Of a DNA stretch of 64,000 nt, positions 17,269 through 25,507 are shown piece by piece. This DNA is from Bacteroidota bacterium (GTDB lineage Bacteria; Bacteroidota; Bacteroidia; Chitinophagales; LD1), in assembly GCA_016715625.1 (NCBI GenBank), contig JADJZU010000013.1, positions 62,001-126,000 of the forward strand. The letters run 5' to 3'. The stretch's first letter is position 1. Every line of letters begins with the position of its first letter. Both the position numbers and the translations under genes were made by a program. The notes under the pieces were generated by a model. It worked only from the letters and a program-made list of their open reading frames with translations. It did not search any database and was not told the origin of the DNA.

Positions 17269-17868
17269 TTATGGCTGTAAGGCAATTTTAACGGTCAAAT
17301 ACATATCGTCATAAATAAACTTGTCGCCCAGCGTGCTGAATACGGTTTTTGATTTATACACCACATTCCATTTGGTGCGGTCAATCACAATATCGGCTGT
17401 GGCGGTGGCCCCGGTGCCATTCGTTTCCAGCTTCACCGGAAATTGAATTTCGTTTTTAATGCCCTTGATAGTAAGGTCTGCGGTGGCTGTGTAGGTATTG
17501 GCAGCAGCCGGGCCGGGTACCATCTTTTTAATGCGGATGAGCGATTCCGGAAAGCTGGCCGTGTTAAAGAAATCTTCGTTCTTTAAGTGGTCCACCAGGT
17601 GCTGGGCATCTTCTGCTTCTTTGATGTCGGTGCAGGTAATGGATGTCATATCGATGATAAACTCACCGCTCACAAAGTCTTTTCCGTTCAAGGCGAGTGT
17701 CCCCGATTTCAGGTTTACGTTCCCTTCATGTTGTCCGGTGGTTTTTTTGCCCAGCCAATGGATAGTCGACTGTTCGGCCATGGCTTTATATTTTACCTCA
17801 CCTGCTTTAAACGATAGTAGAGTAAGGAGGCTAAGGGTGCCCAGCACCAGTTTGAAGGTTGCGTTCAT
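17269..17868 (-). CDS. YceI family protein
   Basis: The 199-residue protein opens with a signal peptide (MNATFKLVLGTLSLLTLLS). It then shows the YceI lipocalin-like barrel pattern: STIHWLGKKTTGQHEG, GEFIIDMTSITCTD, HLKNEDFFNTASFPES, and a C-terminal IVIDRTKWNVVYKS. YceI proteins bind polyisoprenoid or amphiphilic molecules in the periplasm; their physiological role is not settled. The gene stands 20 bases downstream of the YciO/Sua5 gene on the same strand. Confidence 0.93.
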   Translation of the reverse strand: MNATFKLVLGTLSLLTLLSFKAGEVKYKAMAEQSTIHWLGKKTTGQHEGNVNLKSGTLALNGKDFVSGEFIIDMTSITCTDIKEAEDAQHLVDHLKNEDFFNTASFPESLIRIKKMVPGPAAANTYTATADLTIKGIKNEIQFPVKLETNGTGATATADIVIDRTKWNVVYKSKTVFSTLGDKFIYDDMYLTVKIALQP

Positions 17869-17887
17869 TTTTATTTGTATTTAAGAG

Positions 17888-18502
17888 TTAAAGCGTAAAA
17901 CTGCCGGCTCCCTCGCGCACCAGAATGGGTTCGGGGCCGGTATAGTCAATAATAGTAGAGGGCACATTTCCTCCGGGTCCGCCATCGATTACAATGTCTA
18001 CCAGGTTTTCGTACGCCTCATAAATTTCCTGCGCATCGGTAATGTATTCCAGGATGCTGTCCTCGTTTTTGATGGAGGCCGATAAAATGGGAGCGCCTAA
18101 TTCATCTACAATCGCCCGGGCAATGGTGTTGTCGGGCACCCGAATCCCCACGGTCTTTTTATTGTATCCGTAGATTTTAGTCAGGTTATGGTTGCCGTTT
18201 AAGATAAAGGTGTAGGGGCCCGGCAGGTTGCGTTTCATCATTTTGTAAACGGGCGTGGGCACATTGGTGGTAAAGTCGGTAATGTGGCTTAAATCAAAAC
18301 ACACAATGGAGAAATTGGCTTTGTTGGGTTTAATGTCTTTGATACGGCACACTTTTTCATAGGCTTCGCGGTGCGTCAGGTCGCAGCCCAGCGTATAAAC
18401 CGTATCGGTGGGGTAAATGATAACTCCTCCGCGTTTCAGGCAGTTAACCACTTGCCATATCAGCCGGTCATCAATGCTGTAAGGATTAATGCGAATGAGC
18501 AT
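17888..18502 (-). CDS. L-threonylcarbamoyladenylate synthase family protein (YciO/Sua5/YrdC)
   Basis: The 204-residue protein has the YrdC fold signature. GGVIIYPTDTVYTLGCDLTH (residues about 26-45) holds the KxR/TDT substrate pocket, followed by CRIKDIKPNKANFS, PGPYTFIL, VGIRVPDN and STIIDYTG with EGAGSF. It resembles E. coli YciO more than the longer Sua5. YrdC/Sua5 make threonylcarbamoyl-AMP for the t6A37 modification of tRNAs decoding ANN codons. Since no other copy is visible here I cannot say whether this one is the t6A enzyme or the YciO paralogue. It ends 6 bases from the thioesterase gene. Confidence 0.9.
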   Translation of the reverse strand: MLIRINPYSIDDRLIWQVVNCLKRGGVIIYPTDTVYTLGCDLTHREAYEKVCRIKDIKPNKANFSIVCFDLSHITDFTTNVPTPVYKMMKRNLPGPYTFILNGNHNLTKIYGYNKKTVGIRVPDNTIARAIVDELGAPILSASIKNEDSILEYITDAQEIYEAYENLVDIVIDGGPGGNVPSTIIDYTGPEPILVREGAGSFTL

Positions 18503-18508
18503 AGGATG

Positions 18509-18955
18509 TTATAGCTTTTCCGGTTCGTAATTTTTAAGCCGTTCTTTTAAATATTCCGGCATGGCCACGCTGGCATTGGTGTGGTAATCGAAAAGCACCA
18601 TGGTGGCATAGCCGGTGGTGGTGAGTTGCTCTTCTCCGTTAACGATGCTGGTAATCATATAACTGGTTTCAAAACTTTTGTTGCCCAGTTTGCTTACCCG
18701 CACATAAACATAGGTGGGGTTAGGAAACACTACGGGTTTCAGATAATCCACATGCGCATTGGCCAGTATAGCGCCTATTTCTTTCCAGTTCCACTGGCAG
18801 GCTTCGTGGAAATAATAGACCCGGGCCTGCTCAAAATAGGTGAGATAAACGGCATTATTCACGTGCCGCATTTCATCCATATCGCTCCAGCGAATGTCCA
18901 GTTTCATCTTAAAACGAAACTTCTTTTTTTCTTCTTCCAGATTCAGTTTATGCAT
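18509..18955 (-). CDS. Acyl-CoA thioesterase (4HBT, hot-dog fold)
   Basis: This 148-residue protein has the 4-hydroxybenzoyl-CoA thioesterase pattern: DIRWSDMDEMRHVNNAVYLTYFEQARVYYF at about residues 20-48, containing the catalytic Asp (D25) and the HVNN block, and a later AHVDYLKPVVFPNPTYV. Such small enzymes hydrolyse acyl-CoAs; YbgC-like members act on short-chain or phospholipid-related CoA esters. It lies in a minus-strand run with the YciO/Sua5 and YceI genes and is likely the first gene of that unit. Confidence 0.9.
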   Translation of the reverse strand: MHKLNLEEEKKKFRFKMKLDIRWSDMDEMRHVNNAVYLTYFEQARVYYFHEACQWNWKEIGAILANAHVDYLKPVVFPNPTYVYVRVSKLGNKSFETSYMITSIVNGEEQLTTTGYATMVLFDYHTNASVAMPEYLKERLKNYEPEKL

Positions 18956-19082
18956 CGTATGCGGTTTGTTCAGCTATAACAATTGATTCCTCCCTGCGGT
19001 TTTGTGCCGCCTTGGAAAGCCGCGAATGTAAAGTCCCTGTGCATATGACAAAAAATTATCTTTACGCAAAAATTTATACCAC

Positions 19083-19625
19083 ATGATTGCTATTCCATTA
19101 TCTGTATTGGCTTTTGCGGCCGGAGTTTACTTATTGGTTAAAGTGAAGCGCGAATTTCTGGGCGGCTTATTCGAAGCTTTATCCTGGTTGGTTATTGTAT
19201 TGTCTTTGGTGAGTTTGGGTTATTCCGGCTATAAAACACTGGGCTGTTGCGGCAAAAAATGCAGCTCCGCTCAAAAATGTTCGGTGGAGCGCGAGGTGAT
19301 TATTAAAGAAATGGGAGAGGGCGGAGGCATGTGCCATGGTGCTGCCAAGGCCGGTTGCTCGGCAGCCGAAGGTTCGCACTGCCAGGCGGGAGGTTGCAAA
19401 ATGGAAGGTGATAGCGTGGTGATGGACAAAGCCGTGTGCGAAGGAATGATGGGAAAAGAAAAATGCGATGCTATGTGCAAAGAGCGCGGCCGTTGCATAT
19501 TAGCCAAAGACGAATGCATGGCCCTTTGTAAAGCCTCCGGTAAAAAATGTTGTGCTGAGGGAGCCGGTGCTCCCACTTGCCAAAAACCGGCAAAGTGCTG
19601 CAAAGAACAAAAGACCGCACAGTAA
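19083..19625 (+). CDS. Cysteine-rich protein with two N-terminal membrane helices
   Basis: The 180-residue protein has two hydrophobic helices at about residues 4-20 and 30-52. A soluble tail follows with 19 cysteines (4 in the pattern CC-x3-C-x5-C right after the second helix, 4 in the middle, 11 in the last 65 residues, including two CC pairs) and several Met and His. The tail looks like a metal-binding or thiol-exchange domain. I do not recognise a family. A possible -7 box (TATCTTTA) lies about 30 bases upstream. A strong terminator (19648-19685) follows, so it is a stand-alone gene. Which side of the membrane the tail faces is unknown. Confidence 0.8.
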   Translation: MIAIPLSVLAFAAGVYLLVKVKREFLGGLFEALSWLVIVLSLVSLGYSGYKTLGCCGKKCSSAQKCSVEREVIIKEMGEGGGMCHGAAKAGCSAAEGSHCQAGGCKMEGDSVVMDKAVCEGMMGKEKCDAMCKERGRCILAKDECMALCKASGKKCCAEGAGAPTCQKPAKCCKEQKTAQ

Positions 19626-19647
19626 AAAGTTTAAATAAAGGTTTTCA

Positions 19648-19685
19648 AGCGCCTGGTTTCTCATCGGAAACCGGGCGCTTTTTTT
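19648..19685 (+). terminator. Rho-independent terminator
   Basis: A GC-rich hairpin (arms AGCGCCTGGTTTC and GGAAACCGGGCGCT) around a short TCATC loop is followed by a T run. It closes the Cys-rich gene's transcript. Confidence 0.9.
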
Positions 19686-19812
19686 ATAGCGGAGCACCCG
19701 GCCAAAACCGGAAACTGAAACCTTTTGAGTGCGCCTCCGTAAAAGTTCGTTACTACATCTCGCGTTCTGCGGAGGTAGAACCGAGGAATTATTTTTTATT
19801 AAAACAAAGTAT

Positions 19813-20640
19813 ATGAATAAGCTATTTGCTTTCATAGCGGCTACAGCATCCTTTGTGTTGCTTAGCATCAGCACCCAGGCGCAGCAATTTCTGCGTCACA
19901 CCGTAGAATACGGAGAAACCATTTATTCCATTCCGGTTCACTACGGCATCACTACCAAGCAGTTTATGGCCATCAACAGCATGACCTACGATAACATTGA
20001 GTTGAAGCCCGGCCAGGTGGTTGCCATTCGCGAGCTGACTGCGGAGGAAATAGCCCAGGCAAAACCGGTAGTGAAGCCGCAAGAGCGTGCCGAATCCACG
20101 GCAAAACCAACTTCTGCCAAGGAAGAGATGATTAAAAAGATACGCGAAGAAGTGGAGGCTTCTAATGCCAAAGCCTTGGAGCAGGCAAAAATTGAACAAC
20201 AAAAATGGGAACAACAAAAAGCAGCCGAAGCCAAAGCGGAGGAAGAGCAACTAAAGTTAGCCAGAGCGGAAGAGGAGCGTTTGGCTAAGGAAGCCGCGGC
20301 TCTGCAACAGAAAGCGAAGGCGCTGGAACTGGCTAAGCAGGAAGAGGAGCGCAAAGCAGCAGCGCTGAAAGCGAAAGTGGCCAGCGAGCAAAATGCGGTA
20401 GCCAAGGCAAAAGTAACTCCAGCCAAAATTCCATCTATGCCGGCTGCGGAAAACGAAAGTGTTGGTCCCAACGGGGTGAAATATATCGTGTCGTCCACGG
20501 GCTATCATTTGGTGCAGAAGCAGCAAACGATGTATCATCTCTCCAAAATTTACAACATACCGCTCGAAGATTTAAAGCGCATCAACAACATGGCAACTAC
20601 TGATTTGGCCATTGGTCAAAAGTTGAAAGTGCGGAATTAA
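19813..20640 (+). CDS. LysM-domain protein with coiled-coil middle
   Basis: The start at 19813 gives MNKLFAFIAATASFVLLS, a signal peptide cleaved near TQA-QQ, and 275 residues; the frame continues upstream without a good start. There are two LysM-type domains: one at about residues 25-68 (HTVEYGETIYSIPVHYGIT... LKPGQVVAI) and one at about 230-275 (HLVQKQQTMYHLSKIYNIP... IGQKLKV). Between them is a long Ala/Glu/Lys/Gln-rich stretch predicted to be an extended coiled coil. LysM domains bind peptidoglycan, so the protein may link or brace the cell wall in the periplasm. A strong terminator follows. Confidence 0.9.
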   Translation: MNKLFAFIAATASFVLLSISTQAQQFLRHTVEYGETIYSIPVHYGITTKQFMAINSMTYDNIELKPGQVVAIRELTAEEIAQAKPVVKPQERAESTAKPTSAKEEMIKKIREEVEASNAKALEQAKIEQQKWEQQKAAEAKAEEEQLKLARAEEERLAKEAAALQQKAKALELAKQEEERKAAALKAKVASEQNAVAKAKVTPAKIPSMPAAENESVGPNGVKYIVSSTGYHLVQKQQTMYHLSKIYNIPLEDLKRINNMATTDLAIGQKLKVRN

Positions 20641-20662
20641 AGCAGTTTACACTTCCATTACA

Positions 20663-20702
20663 CCAGGGGCAGAAGGTCATTCTTCTGCCCCTGATTTTTT
20701 TA
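20663..20702 (+). terminator. Rho-independent terminator
   Basis: The hairpin GGGGCAGAAG ... CTTCTGCCCC with a TCAT-like loop is followed by a run of T. It terminates the LysM gene transcript and shields the desaturase operon. Confidence 0.9.
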
Positions 20703-20742
20703 GGTAACCTGGCTAAATTCTTATATTGCTTAAAACTAGACT

Positions 20743-23163
20743 ATGGCAAAAGTTATAATTCTTGGAGGAGGTGTTGCCGGAATGAGCGCAGCACACGAGC
20801 TGATTGAGCGTGGTTTTGAAGTAGAAGTGTACGAACGCCAAAGAGAATATGTAGGGGGCAAGGCCCGGAGTGTCAATGTGCCCGGTACCAATTTGCAAAA
20901 CCCGGATTTGTATTTGCCCGGAGAGCATGGTTTCCGGTTTTTCCCGGGGTTTTACAAACACATTACCGATACTATGAGGCGTACTCCGTTTAAAGATAAA
21001 AACGGAAAATGGCAGAGTGAGGGCTGCTATGGAAACCTGACACCTACTTCGCGCATCATGATTGCCCGCAACGGCAAGTCGCCCATTGTAACCACCGCCA
21101 GTTTCCCCAAAAGTGTGGCCGATATTAAATTACTCATTAAAGATTTAACCGGAGGTGCCGACACCGGCCTTACGCATGAAGAGGAAGAATTTTTTGCGCT
21201 GAAAACATGGCAATTGATGACTAGTTGCAAAAAGAGGCGCTCCAACGATTACGAAAAAATAGGTTGGTGGGAATACCTGGAGGCCGATAAGTTCAGCGTG
21301 GCTTATCAGCATCTTCTGGTAGAAGGGCTTACCCGTACACTCGTAGCGGCTCAGGCGCAAAGCGCTTCCACCAAAACAGGGGGCGACATCTTTTTACAGT
21401 TGATATTTAACATGGCTCAGCCGTTTGTAAATACAGACCGAGTGCTCAATGGGCCCACCAACGAGGTATGGCTTAACCCCTGGAAAGATTATTTATTGAG
21501 CAAGGGGGTCAAGTATTTTCACCACCACAAAGCGCAGCATATTCAAATGCGCAACGGAAAAATTGAAAGCGTTTCGGTAGCACACGACAACAAGGTGGAA
21601 GAGGTGAGAGGAGACTATTATCTGTTTGCGGTTCCGGTGGAGCGCATGGCCGCTTTGATTAATGAGGAGATGGTAAAGGAAGACCCTTGCATGCGGTATA
21701 TCCAGCAGTTGGCCCCCAGCACCAGTTGGATGAATGGTATTCAATTTTATCTCAACGAGGATGTAAGCATTAATAACGGGCACATTATTTTTAGTGATAG
21801 CGAATGGGCGGTTACGGCCATTTCGCAGGTTCAGTTTTGGAAAGATTATGATTTAGAAAAGCGGTTTAATGGAAAGGTAAAAGGAGTTTTGTCGGTAGAT
21901 ATTTCAGATTGGTTAACGACCAGGTATAACGGTGTGCTGGCCGAAGATTGCGATGCCGAAACAGTCAAGGATTATGTATGGCAACAAATGGAGAGCAGTT
22001 TGAACGTAAATGGGCAAGTGGTGATTCGCAAAGATATGATCGAACATTGGTATCTCGACAGAGATATACGCTGGGTACCCGAAAAACATCAGGAAGAGGA
22101 CAAAGAGCCCTTGCTTGTAAACACCGTCAACAGCTGGGACCTTCGCCCGAATGCTTCGGTTGATATTCCTAATATGTTTTTGGCCAGCGATTATGTACGC
22201 ACCAACACAGACCTGGCTACTATGGAAGGAGCCAATGAAGCGGCAAGGCGAGCTGTAAACTGTATCATAGATGCAGATGGCAATAAGTCTGATTATGCCA
22301 GTATTTATCCGCTGCAGGAACCGTGGTTCTTCAAACCCTTAAAGTGGTATGATGAAAAACGATTTGAAAAAGGCTTGCCCTATTCGCACACTACCCCTTG
22401 GTGGCTGAAGGGTTTCATGCTGCTGTGGGGAGGATCCTACATGCTCTTGTATTTTGCGCAGGCTCTGCTCTCTTTTGTTTTGGCACCTTTGAACAAACTG
22501 TTTCCTGAAATTTCGGTGCGCAACAAATTTGCTTTCACAGCTATGGCAGTAGCCATTTTAGGGCTGGTGTTCTTTTCCACTTTCAAGGGCGGATGGATTA
22601 CGGCTTCTATTTGGGGCTATGGGATGTTTGCTGTCTATGTTTGCTATTGGCTCATTACCCGCGATGAAATTTTTAAAAGACTGATTGTATTTGGATTGGC
22701 AGCGGGTTTAATGGAACTGATAGCGGATGCCTATCTGGTAGACATCACCAAAACATTGGTGTATCCGCAGCCGGAGCCTACCTTGTGGTGTTCGCCTGCA
22801 TACATGCCATTCAGTTGGGCTGTGGTGCTCATTCAAATTGGGTATATCAGCTGGTTGATAGATGGTAAACTAGGCCCCTGGAAAGATGGTCTGCTCATGA
22901 TTTTGTTTAGCGCTATTTTAATTCCGCTGTACGAAAATTGGGCCATCCATGGTGGATGGTGGTGGTATCAAAATGCGAAAATGATTGGTGACGTTCCCAT
23001 CTATATCTACATTGCCGAGGGTTTATTGATGTTTACTGTTCCGTTTTTTCAGTTACGATGTATGAATCGGCCTGTTAAATACGCAGTGTTTTATGGAATG
23101 CTGGAAGGAATAGTAATGTTGTTGGCCTGTGTTATTGCTTTGATGGTTGTAGCTAAAATATAG
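20743..23163 (+). CDS. Phytoene-desaturase-like FAD oxidoreductase fused to a membrane domain
   Basis: The protein has 806 residues. The N-terminal half is a flavoprotein amine oxidase/phytoene desaturase type: the FAD dinucleotide-binding motif GGGVAGMSAAHEL (about 8-20), then ERQREYVGGKARS, GEHGFRFFPGFY and a C-terminal LASDYVRTNTDLATMEGANEAARRAVNC block that closes the FAD site (about 475-505). From about residue 560 a hydrophobic domain of seven or eight helices follows, rich in Trp and Tyr (GGWWWYQNAK, LWCSPAYMPFSW). Desaturases and HpnE-like enzymes act on isoprenoids in the membrane. The exact reaction is unknown. The adenylate cyclase gene begins 3 bases after the stop, so the two form an operon. 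Confidence 0.82.
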   Translation: MAKVIILGGGVAGMSAAHELIERGFEVEVYERQREYVGGKARSVNVPGTNLQNPDLYLPGEHGFRFFPGFYKHITDTMRRTPFKDKNGKWQSEGCYGNLTPTSRIMIARNGKSPIVTTASFPKSVADIKLLIKDLTGGADTGLTHEEEEFFALKTWQLMTSCKKRRSNDYEKIGWWEYLEADKFSVAYQHLLVEGLTRTLVAAQAQSASTKTGGDIFLQLIFNMAQPFVNTDRVLNGPTNEVWLNPWKDYLLSKGVKYFHHHKAQHIQMRNGKIESVSVAHDNKVEEVRGDYYLFAVPVERMAALINEEMVKEDPCMRYIQQLAPSTSWMNGIQFYLNEDVSINNGHIIFSDSEWAVTAISQVQFWKDYDLEKRFNGKVKGVLSVDISDWLTTRYNGVLAEDCDAETVKDYVWQQMESSLNVNGQVVIRKDMIEHWYLDRDIRWVPEKHQEEDKEPLLVNTVNSWDLRPNASVDIPNMFLASDYVRTNTDLATMEGANEAARRAVNCIIDADGNKSDYASIYPLQEPWFFKPLKWYDEKRFEKGLPYSHTTPWWLKGFMLLWGGSYMLLYFAQALLSFVLAPLNKLFPEISVRNKFAFTAMAVAILGLVFFSTFKGGWITASIWGYGMFAVYVCYWLITRDEIFKRLIVFGLAAGLMELIADAYLVDITKTLVYPQPEPTLWCSPAYMPFSWAVVLIQIGYISWLIDGKLGPWKDGLLMILFSAILIPLYENWAIHGGWWWYQNAKMIGDVPIYIYIAEGLLMFTVPFFQLRCMNRPVKYAVFYGMLEGIVMLLACVIALMVVAKI

Positions 23164-23166
23164 CAG

Positions 23167-24411
23167 ATGATAAAACAGTTGATTCATTACTTTATTCCGG
23201 AAGCTTATCGGCAGACGGAGGAGTCCTTTAGGAAAGCCCGTTTTCTGGTAAGCGCATGCTTCATGACCGCTGTCTTTTCGTTCTTCTATTTTTTAGTCTC
23301 TGTCTACTTCAATATGACCATGCCCATGTATGGCATGATTCATAATACCATTATGTTGGCATTGCTGCCGTTCTTCTTTCGCTATGGATTGGGCATCATT
23401 TCTTCAGCCAATCTTTTCATTCTTTTTGGCTGCATAGGGTTGACGGTTACGGTTTTTTACACCGGAGGTTTTGAGTCCGGTACCATGGTGTGGTATATTG
23501 TCCTGCCTATTGCCTCTTTGTTGCTGGGCAATAAATTCAGTGCTTACTTCTGGACCTTTGTCTGCTACATGATTGTAGTGGTGCTGGGGGTCATGAAAAT
23601 TAATGGATACGATTTTGAGAACCAGATTTCTGCTCAATACATTTATCATTTTAATATATCCTCTATCAGTGGTATTGTGCTCATGATTTTTTTATTGGCA
23701 CTCATTTTTGAAAATACAAAAGAAGAGGCCTTTGAGGAACTGCGTTTAAAAAACAAAGCCATAGCGGAGGAGAAGAAAAAATCAGATGATTTGCTCTTGA
23801 ACATTTTGCCCGAAGATGCCGCCACCGAGCTTAAGCAGAAAGGATACGTAGACGCCCGCCATTTTAATTTAGTGACGGTATTGTTTACCGACTTTAAAGA
23901 TTTTTCCATCATGGCCCAGCGATTAACTCCGGGGGAATTGGTAACGCTGATCAATCGTTATTACCGGGCATTTGATGCCATTACAGAGCGCCATAATCTC
24001 GAAAAGATTAAAACGATTGGCGATGCTTATATGGCGGTGGGTGGCTTGCCGCGCGAAAATATTTCCAATCCCTGGGATGTTATCAATGCGGCTATTGATA
24101 TTGAAAACTTCATGAAGGTAGAGCGCTTAGAAAACCCCGACAGGTCATTTGAGGTACGCATTGGTGTGCACACCGGACCGGTGGTAGCGGGCATCGTTGG
24201 AGTAAAGAAATTTGCCTACGATATCTGGGGCGACACGGTAAACACTGCTTCCAGAATGGAGCAACATGGAGAGGCCGGCAAAATTAATATCAGCGAAACC
24301 ACTTATGAGCTGATAAAAGATAAATTCAACTGCACCTATCGGGGCGAGGTAGAGGCCAAAAACAAAGGCAAACTAAAAATGTACTTCGTAGATGAAGCCA
24401 TCCCGTACTAA
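23167..24411 (+). CDS. Membrane-bound class III adenylate cyclase
   Basis: The 414-residue protein has about six membrane helices (roughly residues 28-180) and a short linker. A class III cyclase domain follows from about residue 225. Catalytic features are intact: the metal-binding Asp pair D242 (VLFTDFKDF) and D286 (KTIGDAYM), the purine-selecting Lys K282 and Asp D352 (YDIWGD), and N359/R363 (NTASR) of the transition-state loop. The K/D pair predicts ATP rather than GTP as substrate, making cAMP. The six-helix sensor part suggests response to a membrane signal. It follows the flavoprotein gene by 3 bases, an uncommon pairing. Confidence 0.93.
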   Translation: MIKQLIHYFIPEAYRQTEESFRKARFLVSACFMTAVFSFFYFLVSVYFNMTMPMYGMIHNTIMLALLPFFFRYGLGIISSANLFILFGCIGLTVTVFYTGGFESGTMVWYIVLPIASLLLGNKFSAYFWTFVCYMIVVVLGVMKINGYDFENQISAQYIYHFNISSISGIVLMIFLLALIFENTKEEAFEELRLKNKAIAEEKKKSDDLLLNILPEDAATELKQKGYVDARHFNLVTVLFTDFKDFSIMAQRLTPGELVTLINRYYRAFDAITERHNLEKIKTIGDAYMAVGGLPRENISNPWDVINAAIDIENFMKVERLENPDRSFEVRIGVHTGPVVAGIVGVKKFAYDIWGDTVNTASRMEQHGEAGKINISETTYELIKDKFNCTYRGEVEAKNKGKLKMYFVDEAIPY

Positions 24412-24433
24412 TATGGACCTTGTTTGATGGCTA

Positions 24434-25507
24434 TCAGAACTTTGGGCAAAAGACTTTTTTGCCATTGAATTCTCTGCTCCATTTTCCCACATGCACCAGC
24501 GAAATCTCCGGGCCGCCATTCAAGCGATTGCCTTGGCTTAGTTTGGATAATGTAATGTCGTAGCTCAGTATAATCCGGTTAGACTTAAATTGATACCCTA
24601 CCATAGGGGCCAGTGCATCTTTAACCCGGTAGCTCAAACCGGCCAACAATACATGGCTTGCCACAGACGAACGTTTATTCATTATCCCATAACCCACCAG
24701 CGATGCTAATTGAAATTGTGAGGCCCGTTTTTCAAACGTGTAATAAAGGTCCAGCATAACGCTGAGTCTTTCGTTGATGTAATAGAGCACTCCTGCTTGA
24801 GCTTGATAGCGCAACCCTAACCGTTCTGAAGTGCCCAAAAAACTTTGTTTAGGACGATTAATGTGTAATACAGATGCTCCTGCTTGCAGCCGCACGAAGT
24901 CGTTGATTTGTGCTGCAAATTGAAGTCCGGCATTAACATCAACCATGCTGAAACTCTCGCGTTGTAAGGGCTCAAAATTGCTTTGCGATAAATCAAATCC
25001 CTGATCTTCAATCCACTGGTTATTGAAGTAGAATTTTGAAAAATCTACGCTTCGGATAATATAATGAACCCCTGCCCCTGCACTTAACACATAGCGTTGA
25101 TCTTTATCTAATGCCTGATGGTAGGCATAGCTAAGTCCTATTCGTTGAAACCGTAATCTGCCATCTCCGGCTTCATCATTTAAAAAATTGAGCCCAATGC
25201 CCATCCATCCCGTTTTAATTTTCTTTTCGCCAAAAGAAAAATCGATATACGGGCTTTCTGTATGGTAAGTGTAAGTTCCGGTTGTGGTCAGTGCGGGCCA
25301 CTGTAACTTGGCATTAAATCCGAGTCGATAATTGCCGTTAAAGTTGCCGGTGTGTGCTGCATTATTAGCGAGTGGTGTTGTGAAAAACTGGCTATAGTGA
25401 ATATCCTGCGATTGAAGACTCGATAAAAACGAGGAAATGAAAAGTGCAACAAGCCAATTCCTTTGCTTGTAAATAACAGAATGCAAAACAGAAACCAATC
25501 TTTTCAT
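24434..25507 (-). CDS. PorP/SprF family type IX secretion system membrane protein
   Basis: The protein has 357 residues with an N-terminal signal segment. It then shows the family opening SQDIHYSQFFTTPLANNAAHTGNF and a beta-barrel-like pattern of alternating polar and hydrophobic residues (YVLSAGAGVHYI, LRYQAQAGVLYYI, MVGYQFKSNR). PorP/SprF proteins are outer-membrane partners needed to anchor or secrete particular T9SS cargo with type B domains (SprB-like). The gene overlaps the 1504-residue cargo gene's stop by 4 bases, the standard pairing of such a protein with its own adhesin. Confidence 0.93.
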   Translation of the reverse strand: MKRLVSVLHSVIYKQRNWLVALFISSFLSSLQSQDIHYSQFFTTPLANNAAHTGNFNGNYRLGFNAKLQWPALTTTGTYTYHTESPYIDFSFGEKKIKTGWMGIGLNFLNDEAGDGRLRFQRIGLSYAYHQALDKDQRYVLSAGAGVHYIIRSVDFSKFYFNNQWIEDQGFDLSQSNFEPLQRESFSMVDVNAGLQFAAQINDFVRLQAGASVLHINRPKQSFLGTSERLGLRYQAQAGVLYYINERLSVMLDLYYTFEKRASQFQLASLVGYGIMNKRSSVASHVLLAGLSYRVKDALAPMVGYQFKSNRIILSYDITLSKLSQGNRLNGGPEISLVHVGKWSREFNGKKVFCPKF

